DNA of 64,000 nucleotides. It comes from Diploptera punctata (Eukaryota; Arthropoda; Insecta; Blattodea; Blaberidae). Shown in pieces: positions 55,151 to 64,000 of the stretch. The notes under the pieces are model-generated. The model saw only the letters and a list, made by a program, of their open reading frames with translations. It ran no database searches and had not been told where the DNA came from. Position numbers and translations under genes: made by a program. Within the stretch, counting starts at the first letter, position 1, and every line of letters starts with the position of its first letter. Where the stretch lies: assembly GCA_030220185.1 (NCBI GenBank), contig JASPKZ010007545.1, positions 496,001 to 560,000 on the forward strand, read 5' to 3'.

Positions 55151-56304
55151 GTATAAGACAGATTTTAGAAAAGAAATGGGAATATAATGGTACTGTACAT
55201 CAACTATATGTAGACTTCAAAAAAGCATACGATTCAATTAAGAGGGAGAAGTTATATAGTATCATGCTGGAGTTCGGAATTCCTAAAAGGTTAGTTAGAC
55301 ATATACGAATGTGTCTAAAATGGCTCAAAGAGTAGGGTGCGTGTAGGCAAACAGTTTTCAGACACTTTTCGAATCCAGAATGGGTTGAAGCAAGGAGATG
55401 CACTATCTCCTCTACTATTTAATTTTGTACTAGAGTATGCCATTAAATCTTTAGAGAATGAGGAAGGCTTACAACTCAATATTAATAAGCGGTTAGTTTA
55501 TGCTGATGATGTAGTACTACTGGCCGATAGCGAGGAGATACTAAAGGCCAACATGCACACACTATTGTGTAACGCTAAGAAATTAGGACTGGAAGTAAAT
55601 ATCAGTAAAACTAAATATATGGTCACACGTAGAAATTCAGTATATAATGGAAATGGACAGCTAATGACAAATGAGGGAAATTTTGAGGAAGTGGCTGAAT
55701 TCAAATACCTAGGAACAATAATCACAAATAGGAATGAGATGCACAAAGAAATTAAACATAGGCTCAATTCTGGAAATGCATGCTATTATGCATTGCAGAG
55801 ACTTTTGATGTCCCAACTCCTTTCAAAAAACGTTAAGCTGAAAATATATAAAACTATTATTCTACCAGTTATATTGTATGGGTGCGAACATGGACTCTTA
55901 CTTTAAGGGAGGAAAGGAGATTACGAGTACTTGAGAATAAAGTTCTTAGGAAAATTTTTGGACCAAAGAGAGCTGAACAGACAGGTGAATGGAGAAGACT
56001 ACATAACTACGAACTACCTGGTCTTTATAGGAAGCCAGATATAATAAGAACAGTTAAGTCTCGTAGACTGCGATGGGCAGAACATGTTGCGCGTATGGGG
56101 AATAAAAGACGTGCATGGAAACTTCTTGTAGGAAAGCCAGAAGGAAAATGCCCAGTTGGTAGACCAAGAATGAGGTGGGAGAATAACATTAACTATGATT
56201 TGAGGGAAGTAGATTACACAGGGAATGATTGGAAATCATTAGCTCAGGATAGGGATGTATGGAGAGCTTATGTCCGCGCGGCCATGAACCTACGGGTTCG
56301 ATAG
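55151..56304 (+). pseudogene. LINE-1 reverse transcriptase C-terminal half
   Basis: Y-V-D-F-K-K-A-Y-D-S-I (55210), G-L-K-Q-G-D-A-L-S-P (55390), V-Y-A-D-D-V-V-L-L (55497), I-S-K-T-K-Y-M-V, F-K-Y-L-G-T-I-I, I-L-Y-G-C-E (55880), then R-R-L-R-W-A-E-H-V-A-R-M and the final L-R-V-R before the stop (56304). Breaks: one inserted base at about 55320 and one lost base at about 55888 (GCGAACATGG where copy 1 has GCGAAACATGG). The catalytic Asp pair is intact. The N-terminal half and the endonuclease are absent because of truncation at insertion. Confidence 0.9.
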
Positions 56305-56323
56305 TGCCAGTGAGTAAGTAAGT
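55151..56323 (+). mobile_element. LINE-1 copy 3, 5'-truncated, with TSD
   Basis: 1173 bp between perfect 15-bp duplications, beginning S-I-R-Q-I-L-E (middle of the reverse transcriptase) and ending GTGAGTAAGTAAGT. Very similar by eye to copy 1 over its whole length. Confidence 0.92.
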
Positions 56324-56338
56324 AAGATCTTCTCTTCA
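56324..56338. repeat. Right 15-bp target-site duplication, LINE-1 copy 3
   Basis: Exact repeat of 55136-55150 after the GTAA tail. Confidence 0.93.
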
Positions 56339-56339
56339 A

Positions 56340-56940
56340 CTTCACTAGGATTATATTACAAACATGTAGCAATGATGAAAATAACTTTTAACATACTGTA
56401 AAAACGTAATGTACTGTACACAGATTATAATAAAAGTACTAACATGTTTAAAATGTAATAAATTCTACAATGAAGGATGTGCGTAATCTGAGAAAATTCC
56501 TCATCAAATCTAGTATTTCGTCCAATTTTACTACTTTACGGAATACATCTTACTTCTGTTAAATACATCGCATGAATACAGTTTCGTGGCGACAAAAAAA
56601 AACATGGCGGCATCTAAAACTATTTCTAAATTTTGCTTTTCCGGTAAACCCCTATTCCTAAATGTAGGATTTCGCTGATTTCTTGAGAATACTTTTCTCG
56701 CATTATTTTAATGGCATATACTGAGTTCAGTTACTGCAGGTAGAGCGATGTATATATTTTCGCTTCAGGTTAACGAGAACGCCTAAAGTATTGAATTTGC
56801 TGGTTAACAAATTCGACCTTATCCTTCTCAATTGATTGCTATATCCCGTATTTATTTCTAAAAAGAGACATTGCGGACGTTGGGCGTTAAAAGACATTCC
56901 CCCCCCCTCACACAAAATATATCGTATGTAAAGCATAATT
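56340..56940. other. AT-rich spacer, nothing recognised
   Basis: A run of C (56900-56908) precedes repeat family D. No gene seen. Confidence 0.4.
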
Positions 56941-56943
56941 AAC

Positions 56944-57490
56944 GCCTGAACCGGGATATAACCCCAAGAACTTTAACTTTATACGTTAGTGAGATGCCAA
57001 CTTCTCCTCTCTGATTCCAGATAACACTGATTATTCTTTCCTTATATACAATTATTTATTATAAGAGGCACTGTTACATCGCTCACAGTACTATCTCACG
57101 GCTTCTATAAGGAAGAAGCATTATTAATGAGAATATTTTATTTTAGAGCAGAGACGCTTTTTTAATTGAATGATATAATTAAATTTCGACATTTAACTAT
57201 GAAGGTCAAATGTTACTTAAAAAGAAAAATTAGCTCCTGAACTGGAATTTGAATCCGAGACTTTTAAATGTATATGTTAGTGAGAGACCAACTTCTCCAC
57301 TCAGGCTTCCAGTGCAAATATTGATGTTTCTTTCTTTATATACAATTCTCTATCGTAAGAGGCAGCGGGACATCGCTCGCAGTACCACCTTACGGCTTCT
57401 ATAACAAGAAATAATTTTAACGAGAATATTTTACTTTATGGCAATAAAGTTTCCTTTTTATTTCGTGGTCATGATGAAATTTTGACATTT
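56944..57490. repeat. Repeat family D, direct tandem pair
   Basis: Unit 1 (about 56944-57200) and unit 2 (about 57237-57490) share CCTGAACYGGRATWTRAAYCC, CGTTAGTGAGA-GCCAACTTCTCC, CTTTATATACAATT, AAGAGGCA, ACATCGCTC-CAGTA, ACGGCTTCTATAA and GAGAATATTTTA. Period about 293 bp, by eye about 75% identical. The same family forms an inverted pair at 9178-9545. Confidence 0.8.
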
Positions 57491-57502
57491 ATATATACTG
57501 TT

Positions 57503-57868
57503 CCATTCATCCATAGTAATTCTGCCCGAAGGCAGGTCTTTCACTGCAATCGTAGCATTTTCATGCTATGCTTTGCAGATTTACTAGGGAATTGTAGGTG
57601 TGGTTGGTTCCCGTTGCTTTCCACACCAGTGAAGGATTATGGTGTTGATACTGATAATGATTATGTTGGATGACCAAATAAATTATTTCGGGTGACCGTT
57701 GTTGCTTATAAAGTTTTCCTGACATGGGTCTTACTGGTGATGAAAAAACCCAGATAAAAAAACTCACCCATAAACAACCCTGTCCCGACCGGTGGATCTA
57801 AACCGAGGGGGCCCGCTGCTTGACATAGACAAGCACTCTAAAAACCCCTCAGGGACCACAGCAGTTGG
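57503..57868 (-). repeat. SINE-A, minus strand, full length
   Basis: The plus strand runs from ATCCATAGTAATTCTGCCC (tail) through CTAGGGAATTGTAGGTGTGG to GGGACCACAGCAGTTGGA (head). The inner microsatellite is reduced. Confidence 0.83.
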
Positions 57869-57869
57869 A

Positions 57870-59020
57870 CTAGATATTGTTTAGTATCATACATATTATT
57901 TTTTAAATTTTTTCAGGGGAGTAGGTCCTTTTCGTCCGGTGTCCAGTTCTTAGGTTCGCAGACGAATTTTCTGTTAAAAAAAATCCTTTCATTGAGCACA
58001 TCCTCAGCAGTTAACTTTCTTTATAATATATATTTCAATAAACACCTGTATCTTTATTTTTTTTTGCTTGTAAAAAAAAAGCAAAGGACAAAAGCATGTT
58101 AGAAAGGATAATAATAATGAGTTTATTGTAGGCTTATTACTATGCTGTCTAAAGCAATATTTTATCTGCTTACCTTTGTGCAGATTTTGGTCGAACAGTC
58201 CTAAATATTGCGAATACATAAATTAATGAGGTATTAGTGACATAAAAGTAGTATCAATCAAGAAAGTTATCATAGTCTGTATGTAACACAGAAAACATAC
58301 ATTTCATGAGTAATCATTATTATGTTATTAAAATAATATTTCTCTCTGTAACCCTAAGGAATGTTTTCATATCAAGCATCTTTTTAAAACTTAATTTCGT
58401 TGGCTGGATATTATGTGGTTTCTTTAGCGTATTACAATATTTGAATTACATAGGCCCCTACTTCTCTGTGTATAGTATAGGGCAATGAGGATATTTTCAA
58501 ATATGATTTGAAAAGCATGCACATTACATTTCAATTAATTTGGCGTGAATTTTTCTACTGAGGGAAATGTGCTGCTTCGAATAAATTGATATTGGGAAGC
58601 GGGAATTAAATGCATGAAAATGGAGACTCGCATAACCACAGTGCAGATCCATCCCCTACATCTCCCGACCAGAATCCATGGCGCGTTTCCAACACCGCTA
58701 CGCTATGCTTCCTGAACATGTTGTTTGCTAATATTTCAGTTTGAGAGTTAGTTAGGTTAATTTTAACAATACCGTTCTCATTCGGAATCTAGTCGGAATT
58801 AATCCCCCACCTCAATATGCATGATTACACGGTGCTAGCACCCATTCATATCTCCATGCAATCTGTTCAATATTACGTTTCTGTTTGCTCATTTCTAAGC
58901 CTTATTAGGGGAACTAGTTAGTTCTAGGTAGGGAACTAAGTTGATAAAAAAACTTCATAAACGAAGTAGAATAATGTGCTTTCGTGTTAGATTTGTACAG
59001 ACAAAACTCTTTCACAGAGT
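57870..59020. other. Spacer, nothing recognised
   Basis: AT-rich with a short poly(A)/poly(T) patch around 58030-58085. No supported gene. Confidence 0.4.
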
Positions 59021-59027
59021 TTCACTG

Positions 59028-59215
59028 AGTCGGTCCCGACGGACTAGTGGTGACTCTGCTCGCATCTGGTTCAATTTTCGCGAGTTCAATTTCGGCAGGA
59101 GTCGTTTCATTTTTCAAGAATTAAAAATCTTATTTGTGGGTTGATTAAATTTACGGTAGTGAAAGTACCTCAAACCGGAGAAAAGAGGCCCCTGTGCAAA
59201 ATATGTCTTCTCTTT
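59028..59215 (+). repeat. SINE-C (tRNA-related) copy
   Basis: GTCGGTCCCGACGGACTAGTG, TCTGCTCGCATCTGGTTC, a GCGAGTTCAATTTCGGC B-box-like part, CAGGAGTCG and tail GAGGCCCCTGTGCAAAAT. The tail resembles SINE-B, so B and C are probably subfamilies. Confidence 0.65.
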
Positions 59216-59417
59216 CACGAACACATTTCAATTGCGATACTAATTACTTGAGATCCTAAATAGTGTCGTTTCGGAAAATAACAATAATAACATAGTTACA
59301 CTGATTACACACTACACGGTAACATATAATATACATGTACACGGCAATAATTACACGTTTTCACTAATATCTTATTTTACATCCGCTTATAGTATAATAT
59401 ATATATATATATATTTA

Positions 59418-60138
59418 AAAAACACCGACAAAGGAGGTGAGGTGGTATATTGAGATACGTTGACCATTTTTTAATAAGGTACTAATGTCAGGAAATGATG
59501 CGATATCACTCTATGAGTAGCTAACTTCTCAAGAGTTCTGTTACGTGGATTTCAAGAGTCAATACTTGACAATACTGTCACAGTCACATAAGGTTTTCAA
59601 TATGTCCACCTCCCATCTTATTGCAGAGCGTACATCGGCGGTGCGGTATAGTGATTGGCGCACACATTCAAATAAGTCTGACCTCGTTTGAATTACTTTT
59701 GTAGCAGCGTGGATTCGAGCTATAAGATTCATACGTGACTCTACTGGAGTCTGATAAACAGACTGATTCATGTCGCCCCAAATAAAGTAGCCGAAAGGGT
59801 TAAGGTCAGGTGCTCTTGGAGGCCATGGGACTGGTCCCCCTCTGCCTATCCATCGACCTGGATACGTGGCATTCAAATGTTTCCTTACATTGGCTTCGAA
59901 GTGAGCTGGAGTTCCGTCATATTGTAGGCACAATCCGTTGCGAAGTCACGTATTACAGATCCTATGCTTGTGAGGTGTTGTCAAGTTGTGTCTTCAAATC
60001 CTTCGAACAAACATTGATCTTGAGACATAATTAACTAGTCATAGTGTGAAAAAGCATCGTTTCCGGACATTGGTACCTTATTAAAAATGATCAGCATATC
60101 TCAATGTACTACCTCACCTCCTTTGTCGGTGTTTTTTT
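59418..60138 (-). mobile_element. 721-bp internally deleted mariner-like element
   Basis: Inverted ends of about 65-70 bp: AACACCGACAAAGGAGGTGAGG at the left and CCTCACCTCCTTTGTCGGTG at the right, continuing through ATTGAGATA and TTAATAAGGTAC. TA flanks both sides (59416-59417 and 60139-60140). Roughly half a transposase remains, so this is a non-autonomous deletion product. Confidence 0.9.
59559..59933 (-). pseudogene. Mariner-like transposase C-terminal half, third Asp lost
   Basis: A 124-codon open frame on the minus strand. It has C-L-Q-Y-D-G-T-P-A-H-F (second catalytic Asp), R-W-I-G-R-G-G-P-V-P-W-P-P-R and A-P-D-L-N-P-F-G-Y-F-I-W-G. The last block is normally S-P-D-L-N-P-L-D-Y-F-L-W-G. 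Gly replaces the third catalytic Asp, which would abolish DNA cleavage. The second Asp and the mutated position are 41 residues apart, so this is the DD41D type of mariner relative and not the classic DD34D. The first catalytic Asp and the DNA-binding domain are deleted. The frame beyond W-G is intact to its end. Confidence 0.85.
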
Positions 60139-60140
60139 TA

Positions 60141-60413
60141 ACATCCCGTATGTATATATGTGTTTATTTATTTATGTAATATTTTAATCTAAAATGAAGC
60201 TATTGAATTTATTTACGCCATCCCTCCATATGTATCCTTTATACATTGACTAATAATTAACATTTACTGCGATTACATGTTCATAATTCTGTTTATTCAA
60301 CTTTGAATACATAATTTTGTTTATTGAGTGTTATGTTTTTTATAGTGCATGTATTAAACTTATATTTATATTTTTTAAGTAAATATTTGATTTAAATGTT
60401 TTGTTTTGTCTCA
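60141..60413. other. AT-rich spacer, probable intron
   Basis: AT-rich, ending in a pyrimidine-rich tract (TTTGTTTTGTCTCAG) that serves as the acceptor of the following candidate exon. Confidence 0.4.
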
Positions 60414-60414
60414 G

Positions 60415-60588
60415 AGTTGGTTCTCTCGTGCAGCTGATAACTCATCGAGAGAGGCCTTGCAACTTCTTTTATGGTCAAAAAGTATGTCATCAAGAGTTAA
60501 ACAACTTCACCTGACTGGTCGTATCCCTGCAATTTCAGAATGGCGTGGGGAATGTAAACATATCCACAAAGAGGGAGGTTATGCTAAG
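60415..60588 (+). CDS. Candidate internal exon of an unidentified host gene
   Basis: 174 bp, exactly 58 codons, open in one frame. It is bounded by a good acceptor (TTTTGTTTTGTCTCAG before 60415) and a good donor (AAG then GTAAAG at 60589), phase 0 at both ends. Translation starts S-W-F-S-R-A-A-D-N-S-S-R-E-A-L and contains L-L-L-W-S-K-S-M-S-S-R-V-K-Q-L and I-S-E-W-R-G-E-C-K-H-I, ending G-G-Y-A-K. Composition is balanced, codons vary at third positions and GC content is above the flanks. It resembles none of the transposon families in the window. The remaining exons must lie outside the window or be unrecognised. I cannot name the gene; the protein looks soluble and helical. Confidence 0.6.
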
Positions 60589-60589
60589 G

Positions 60590-61700
60590 TAAAGAAAGAA
60601 AGAAAGGCATGCGCTATATTAATTTTATAGACTTGTATTTACTAATGGAAAATGAGCATATATAAATTTAAGAAAAATGAAATATTTTCCCAACATTTCA
60701 AAATGATGGATGTTAATTTTTTTCTATGAAAACAATATATTTGTAATACAAGCAAACCATTAAAGATATATGTAGCAAAAATAATAAGCCGTATATACAA
60801 TTGAAAACCAAATCTGTGCAATCTGATAAATACAATTCAAATATGTATTTTTTAAAACGTTAATAATGAAGATATATTTACAGTAAGATGTAATGATTTT
60901 TTTAATAAAATAATATGAAATATGCTGTGTATATGATTTTATCTCTTGGATGTGTAATTGAAATGTGTATTTGTGTACATGTTTGTAAATTATTTTTACT
61001 TAAAAAACAATTATTTTTTAAAATATTAAAAAGGTATAATATTATCAGTCTGGCATTGTCACTGACAAAAGTGTTTCAAAACCAGTCTGACATATAGTAA
61101 TGTAGCTCTTGAGTATTTTACAAATTACGAATGTGTTAATTAAATTCAATGAACAAAAAGTTTTATTATTTTATTGAGTAACGTAAACTTATTAGCACTG
61201 TATAATGGAAAACTTCAGAAAGATCCTTAATTCCTTGGGTTATCGGTAATTAAGCACTGTGTACATCATAACGAGACAAGTAACAAACTGCAGCTGTTAC
61301 AATTCTGTTATATAGTAATTGGAGCATAGAGTTGCGTTCATAGTTTCACGTTCAGAAGATAAGGTGTTTGTGGTTTTGTAGTGTTAATAAGAGATAGTGT
61401 TTTAGTGGACGCAGAAATCTTGCTTCTCCCGCAGTGAAGTTCGGGCGTGCCAACTACTCACAGTGTATGACGTGACAAGGGTTGTAAATTAAGACCCACA
61501 TCTTGTCTTGATCTTCCCCGCCATGAATCATTCTATCGATATTGCAACTCCTTGCTAACCTAAGTATAATCCATTTTGTAAAACTACAGAATTAACTGTT
61601 ACAAACCATATGCCATTCACAAGAATTTACGTCAATTTATTAGAACAACTCCAAATATTAAGTTATTAAAAACTCTGTTCCATTATTTTGCGAAATTCTT
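60590..61700. other. AT-rich spacer, probable intron
   Basis: No second exon recognised. The frame at 60915-61097 is AT-driven. Confidence 0.4.
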
Positions 61701-61711
61701 ACATAATTATA

Positions 61712-62045
61712 TACGTGGCTCCATGGAGCAATGGTTAACCATTTTCCCTTCATATCTTGTCCCGCGTTCGAATCTGTCACTTCATGTGGGGTTCGTGATT
61801 GATTAATCGGAGCCAGGACATGAATTTCTGGGAGTTTATTCCGTTTCCAAAAGCTAAACTTTACTCCACCATTTCTCCACACTCATGTCACCCATTTCTG
61901 TTCCATTTCAATTCATCTGCTCTTACGATGGTGCAACAGGCAGATCATACCGCATCCTAGTACATCACGGACCTGCAATAGTGGGTGCTTCATCTCCTCT
62001 TATCCATCGACATGACATTTCACCGGACACGAGCAGAGAGTTTAC
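61712..62045 (+). repeat. Possible tRNA-derived SINE (family F)
   Basis: Head GTGGCTCCATGGAGCAATGG with an A-box-like GCAATGGTTAACC, B-box CGCGTTCGAATCTG, then CATTTCTCCACACTCATGTC, which recalls the CTCCGG-TTTCCCCACACTCATG body of insect SINEs. Only one copy in the window, so the boundaries are guesses. Confidence 0.45.
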
Positions 62046-62049
62046 TTTA

Positions 62050-62810
62050 ATAATACAAGGTGAATCCAAACTCTACCGACAAATTTTTACAAGTTGCTCA
62101 GGAATGTTATGAGTGTTTTGATATAAGGGAACCATGATCTCTGGTTGTTCGGTACAGAGTAATTTCATTGTTTTTGGCTTGTAATACTCAACACTCTTCG
62201 TATATGTTTACTCGGAGTATGTTTGTTTACAAATTACTCTATTACACTCTCTAATGTAATTGGTCTAACTTTCCGCCTCCATGATCACGATAAACTACAC
62301 AGCGACGCCTCATGGACTATCGCACCCGTTCTTGAATCCCAGGGGATTGACACACATTTCTCAGTGGCTGATACAGTCTCATCAATCCTGTTCATACACG
62401 ATTCGAGATGTCACATACCAGAGGCTCTTCATATGATCCCATGGGCAGCCCTGTCCAACGCGGAGCCCGCGGGCACCATGGCGCCCAAAATATTTTTTGA
62501 CACCCGTCGGACATCTTGCCATATTTTGTTCAAAACAGTTTGTGATAAACTCGAAGGTTAATTGAATAATTTTGAATTTTAAATGTATATGGAAACCAAC
62601 TAATATAGCCTATTAATATTTTAGACAACAATAAATATGTTGTTCATTCCACGAAACGTTGGCGACGTTTCCACTTCTCTGTAAACCGACTTGGCAACAA
62701 TGCTTCAAACATTCAGTTTAATATTACTTGAAAGCTTCTAAAATTCATTGTTATTGTTCGCTTAATCAGTTTACATCTGCATTCTATCGGGATCAGTAGT
62801 ATATTCAATG
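62050..62810. other. Spacer with an unidentified open frame
   Basis: A 112-codon plus-strand frame (62223-62561) over a GC-richer patch (CGCGGAGCCCGCGGGCACC at 62459) has no motif I know. It is not flanked by convincing splice sites. Confidence 0.35.
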
Positions 62811-62814
62811 CTAC

Positions 62815-64000
62815 GTTATAAGTAATGCCATGAGTGATTTCCAATTTATCTAGAGGATTTGAAATCAAGAGTGGCAATTGTTAGGTCTATTTAACGAATA
62901 AAATTACGCTATTTACTCAAAGGTCATTATTTAAAATAGTTACCGGCATTTTAAAATATTTATATATTTAATGTAAACGGCGATGTTTGAAAATATATCA
63001 GAAATGTGTGGTTATGTATATTCACTGCAAATTGATCATATTATTTACTGCCAAATAGGAATCGCAATATTATAAGAATGCAACTTTGTGGAGAAATAAT
63101 GAAACACATCAAAATGTATATTATAATCAACATTATAGGTTATTCATTTATTTTTTGACTAAATAACTAAGTAAAATCAAGGAATCTGTTCATTACATAC
63201 TATATTCAATGTATTTGTTGGAGAAAAATAATGTTCTGAGCTGTTCAGATTATTAAAAAGGAGGAACTTTCTTTATTACAAAAGCACGAGCTCTTAAACA
63301 GAAATCGATAAAGAGCGAGGTGAAAAATACTGTCATTCGTTGTGAAACAAAATTCATTGAAACGTGATTGGTCATTGACTACCATTTGGAGCATGAGTTA
63401 AATAATCATAAATAATTTTATTTCCAAAATTCCAAATCACTTCGTGACTCGTTAATTTATCAATGATTTTGAAATCACTCGTGACATTTGTTAGTACTAT
63501 TTAACGAATACAATTAAGCTGTTTACTAATAATCATTATTTAAATGTAGTTACCGTAATTTAAAATATTTATATACATAATGTAAATGGCGATGACTGAA
63601 AACAAATTATAAATATCTGGTTATGTTTCATTTCTTTATTCACTGCAACTTGATCGCAATCAGCAATAATTCACTGGATCCCAATATTATAAGAATGCAT
63701 CCTAGTGCAGAAAAAATAAATACATCAAACTTTATATTACAACCAATATTATAGGTTATTAATTTATTTTTTTTAGTATACAGCTCATTAAAAACATTAT
63801 TTAAAACAGAATTATTGAACACGCGATTATCTAATTTGTAGTCCAAAGGCATCTGTTCATTATTTGCTATATTCAATGTATTCGTTGCAGAGTCAGTCAC
63901 AGTAAAATAATGCACAGACGGTCCAAAATATTAAAAATTTATTTATCACCAAAGCAGGAGCTGGTAAAGACATCAATAAAGAGGGAGGTAAAACACGACT
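62815..64000 (+). repeat. Repeat family E, tandem pair of ~610-bp units
   Basis: Unit 1 (62815-63425) and unit 2 (63430 to the window end) share TTTAACGAATA-AATTA-GC, TTTAAAATATTTATATA, TAATGTAAA-GGCGATG, TTCACTGCAA-TTGATC, AATATTATAAGAATGCA, TATTATAGGTTATT and TAAAGAG-GAGGT-AAA. TTGTTAG-(G/A)CTATTTAACGAAT recurs at 62878 and 63489, giving the period. The array continues beyond the window. A single related copy lies at 41158. Confidence 0.85.

Noticed and set aside
60915..61097. Small protein with a signal-peptide-like start
   Set aside because: AT-driven hydrophobic frame without splice or conservation evidence.
62815..64000. CRISPR-like array
   Set aside because: The repeat unit is about 610 bp with no short repeat/spacer alternation, and the sequence is an animal genome.

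Overview
This is a eukaryotic, AT-rich, intron-and-repeat type of sequence. There are no operons, no bacterial-style genes and almost no uninterrupted coding. It consists mainly of insect-type transposable elements at different stages of decay. The non-LTR retrotransposon proteins, the tRNA-derived SINEs and the Tc1/mariner relatives look like those of a large insect genome. The main LINE and SINE families remind me of cockroach sequence (Blattodea, possibly Periplaneta americana). That assignment is from memory of the families and was not checked by any search.

Layout. 0-12 kb: a decayed LINE end, a 2.46-kb 5'-truncated LINE (LINE-1 here) with a perfect 16-bp target-site duplication, SINEs, microsatellites, and at 7.43 kb a 102-bp nuclear copy of mitochondrial cytochrome b. 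13-16.4 kb: a roughly 1-kb-arm inverted repeat flanked by a direct repeat. 17-25 kb: further LINE fragments, including a minus-strand LINE-1 copy with the longest open frame of the window (297 codons), and AAT/GA microsatellites. 25-28 kb: tetranucleotide repeats, a SINE and a small internally deleted mariner. 28.8-30.3 kb: a Tc1-like transposon with about 147-bp inverted ends, followed by a decayed transposon-like gene. 32.3-34.6 kb: a second LINE family (LINE-2). 37 kb: an unidentified decayed coding stretch. 39-44 kb: SINEs and a 500-bp fold-back element. 44.7-47.3 kb: a dead pogo/Tigger-like DNA transposon. 48-56 kb: more SINE and LINE copies, a Tc1-like transposon whose transposase has only about two frameshifts, and a LINE-1 copy with a perfect 15-bp duplication. 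59.4-60.1 kb: a 721-bp internally deleted mariner. 60.4 kb: the only good candidate for a host exon. 62.8 kb to the end: a tandem repeat of about 610 bp.

Relations between the parts. LINE-1 copies share the 3' end (a stop codon followed by GTAA repeats) and three of them keep exact 14-16-bp target-site duplications, the mark of target-primed reverse transcription. The most common SINE (SINE-A) shares about 45 bp of 3' end with LINE-2, which suggests that LINE-2-type enzymes mobilise it. No complete host gene, rRNA, true tRNA gene or CRISPR array was found, and I did not find a convincing new biological system. The most informative observations are the SINE/LINE tail match, the cytochrome b insertion, the candidate exon and the deleted mariners.
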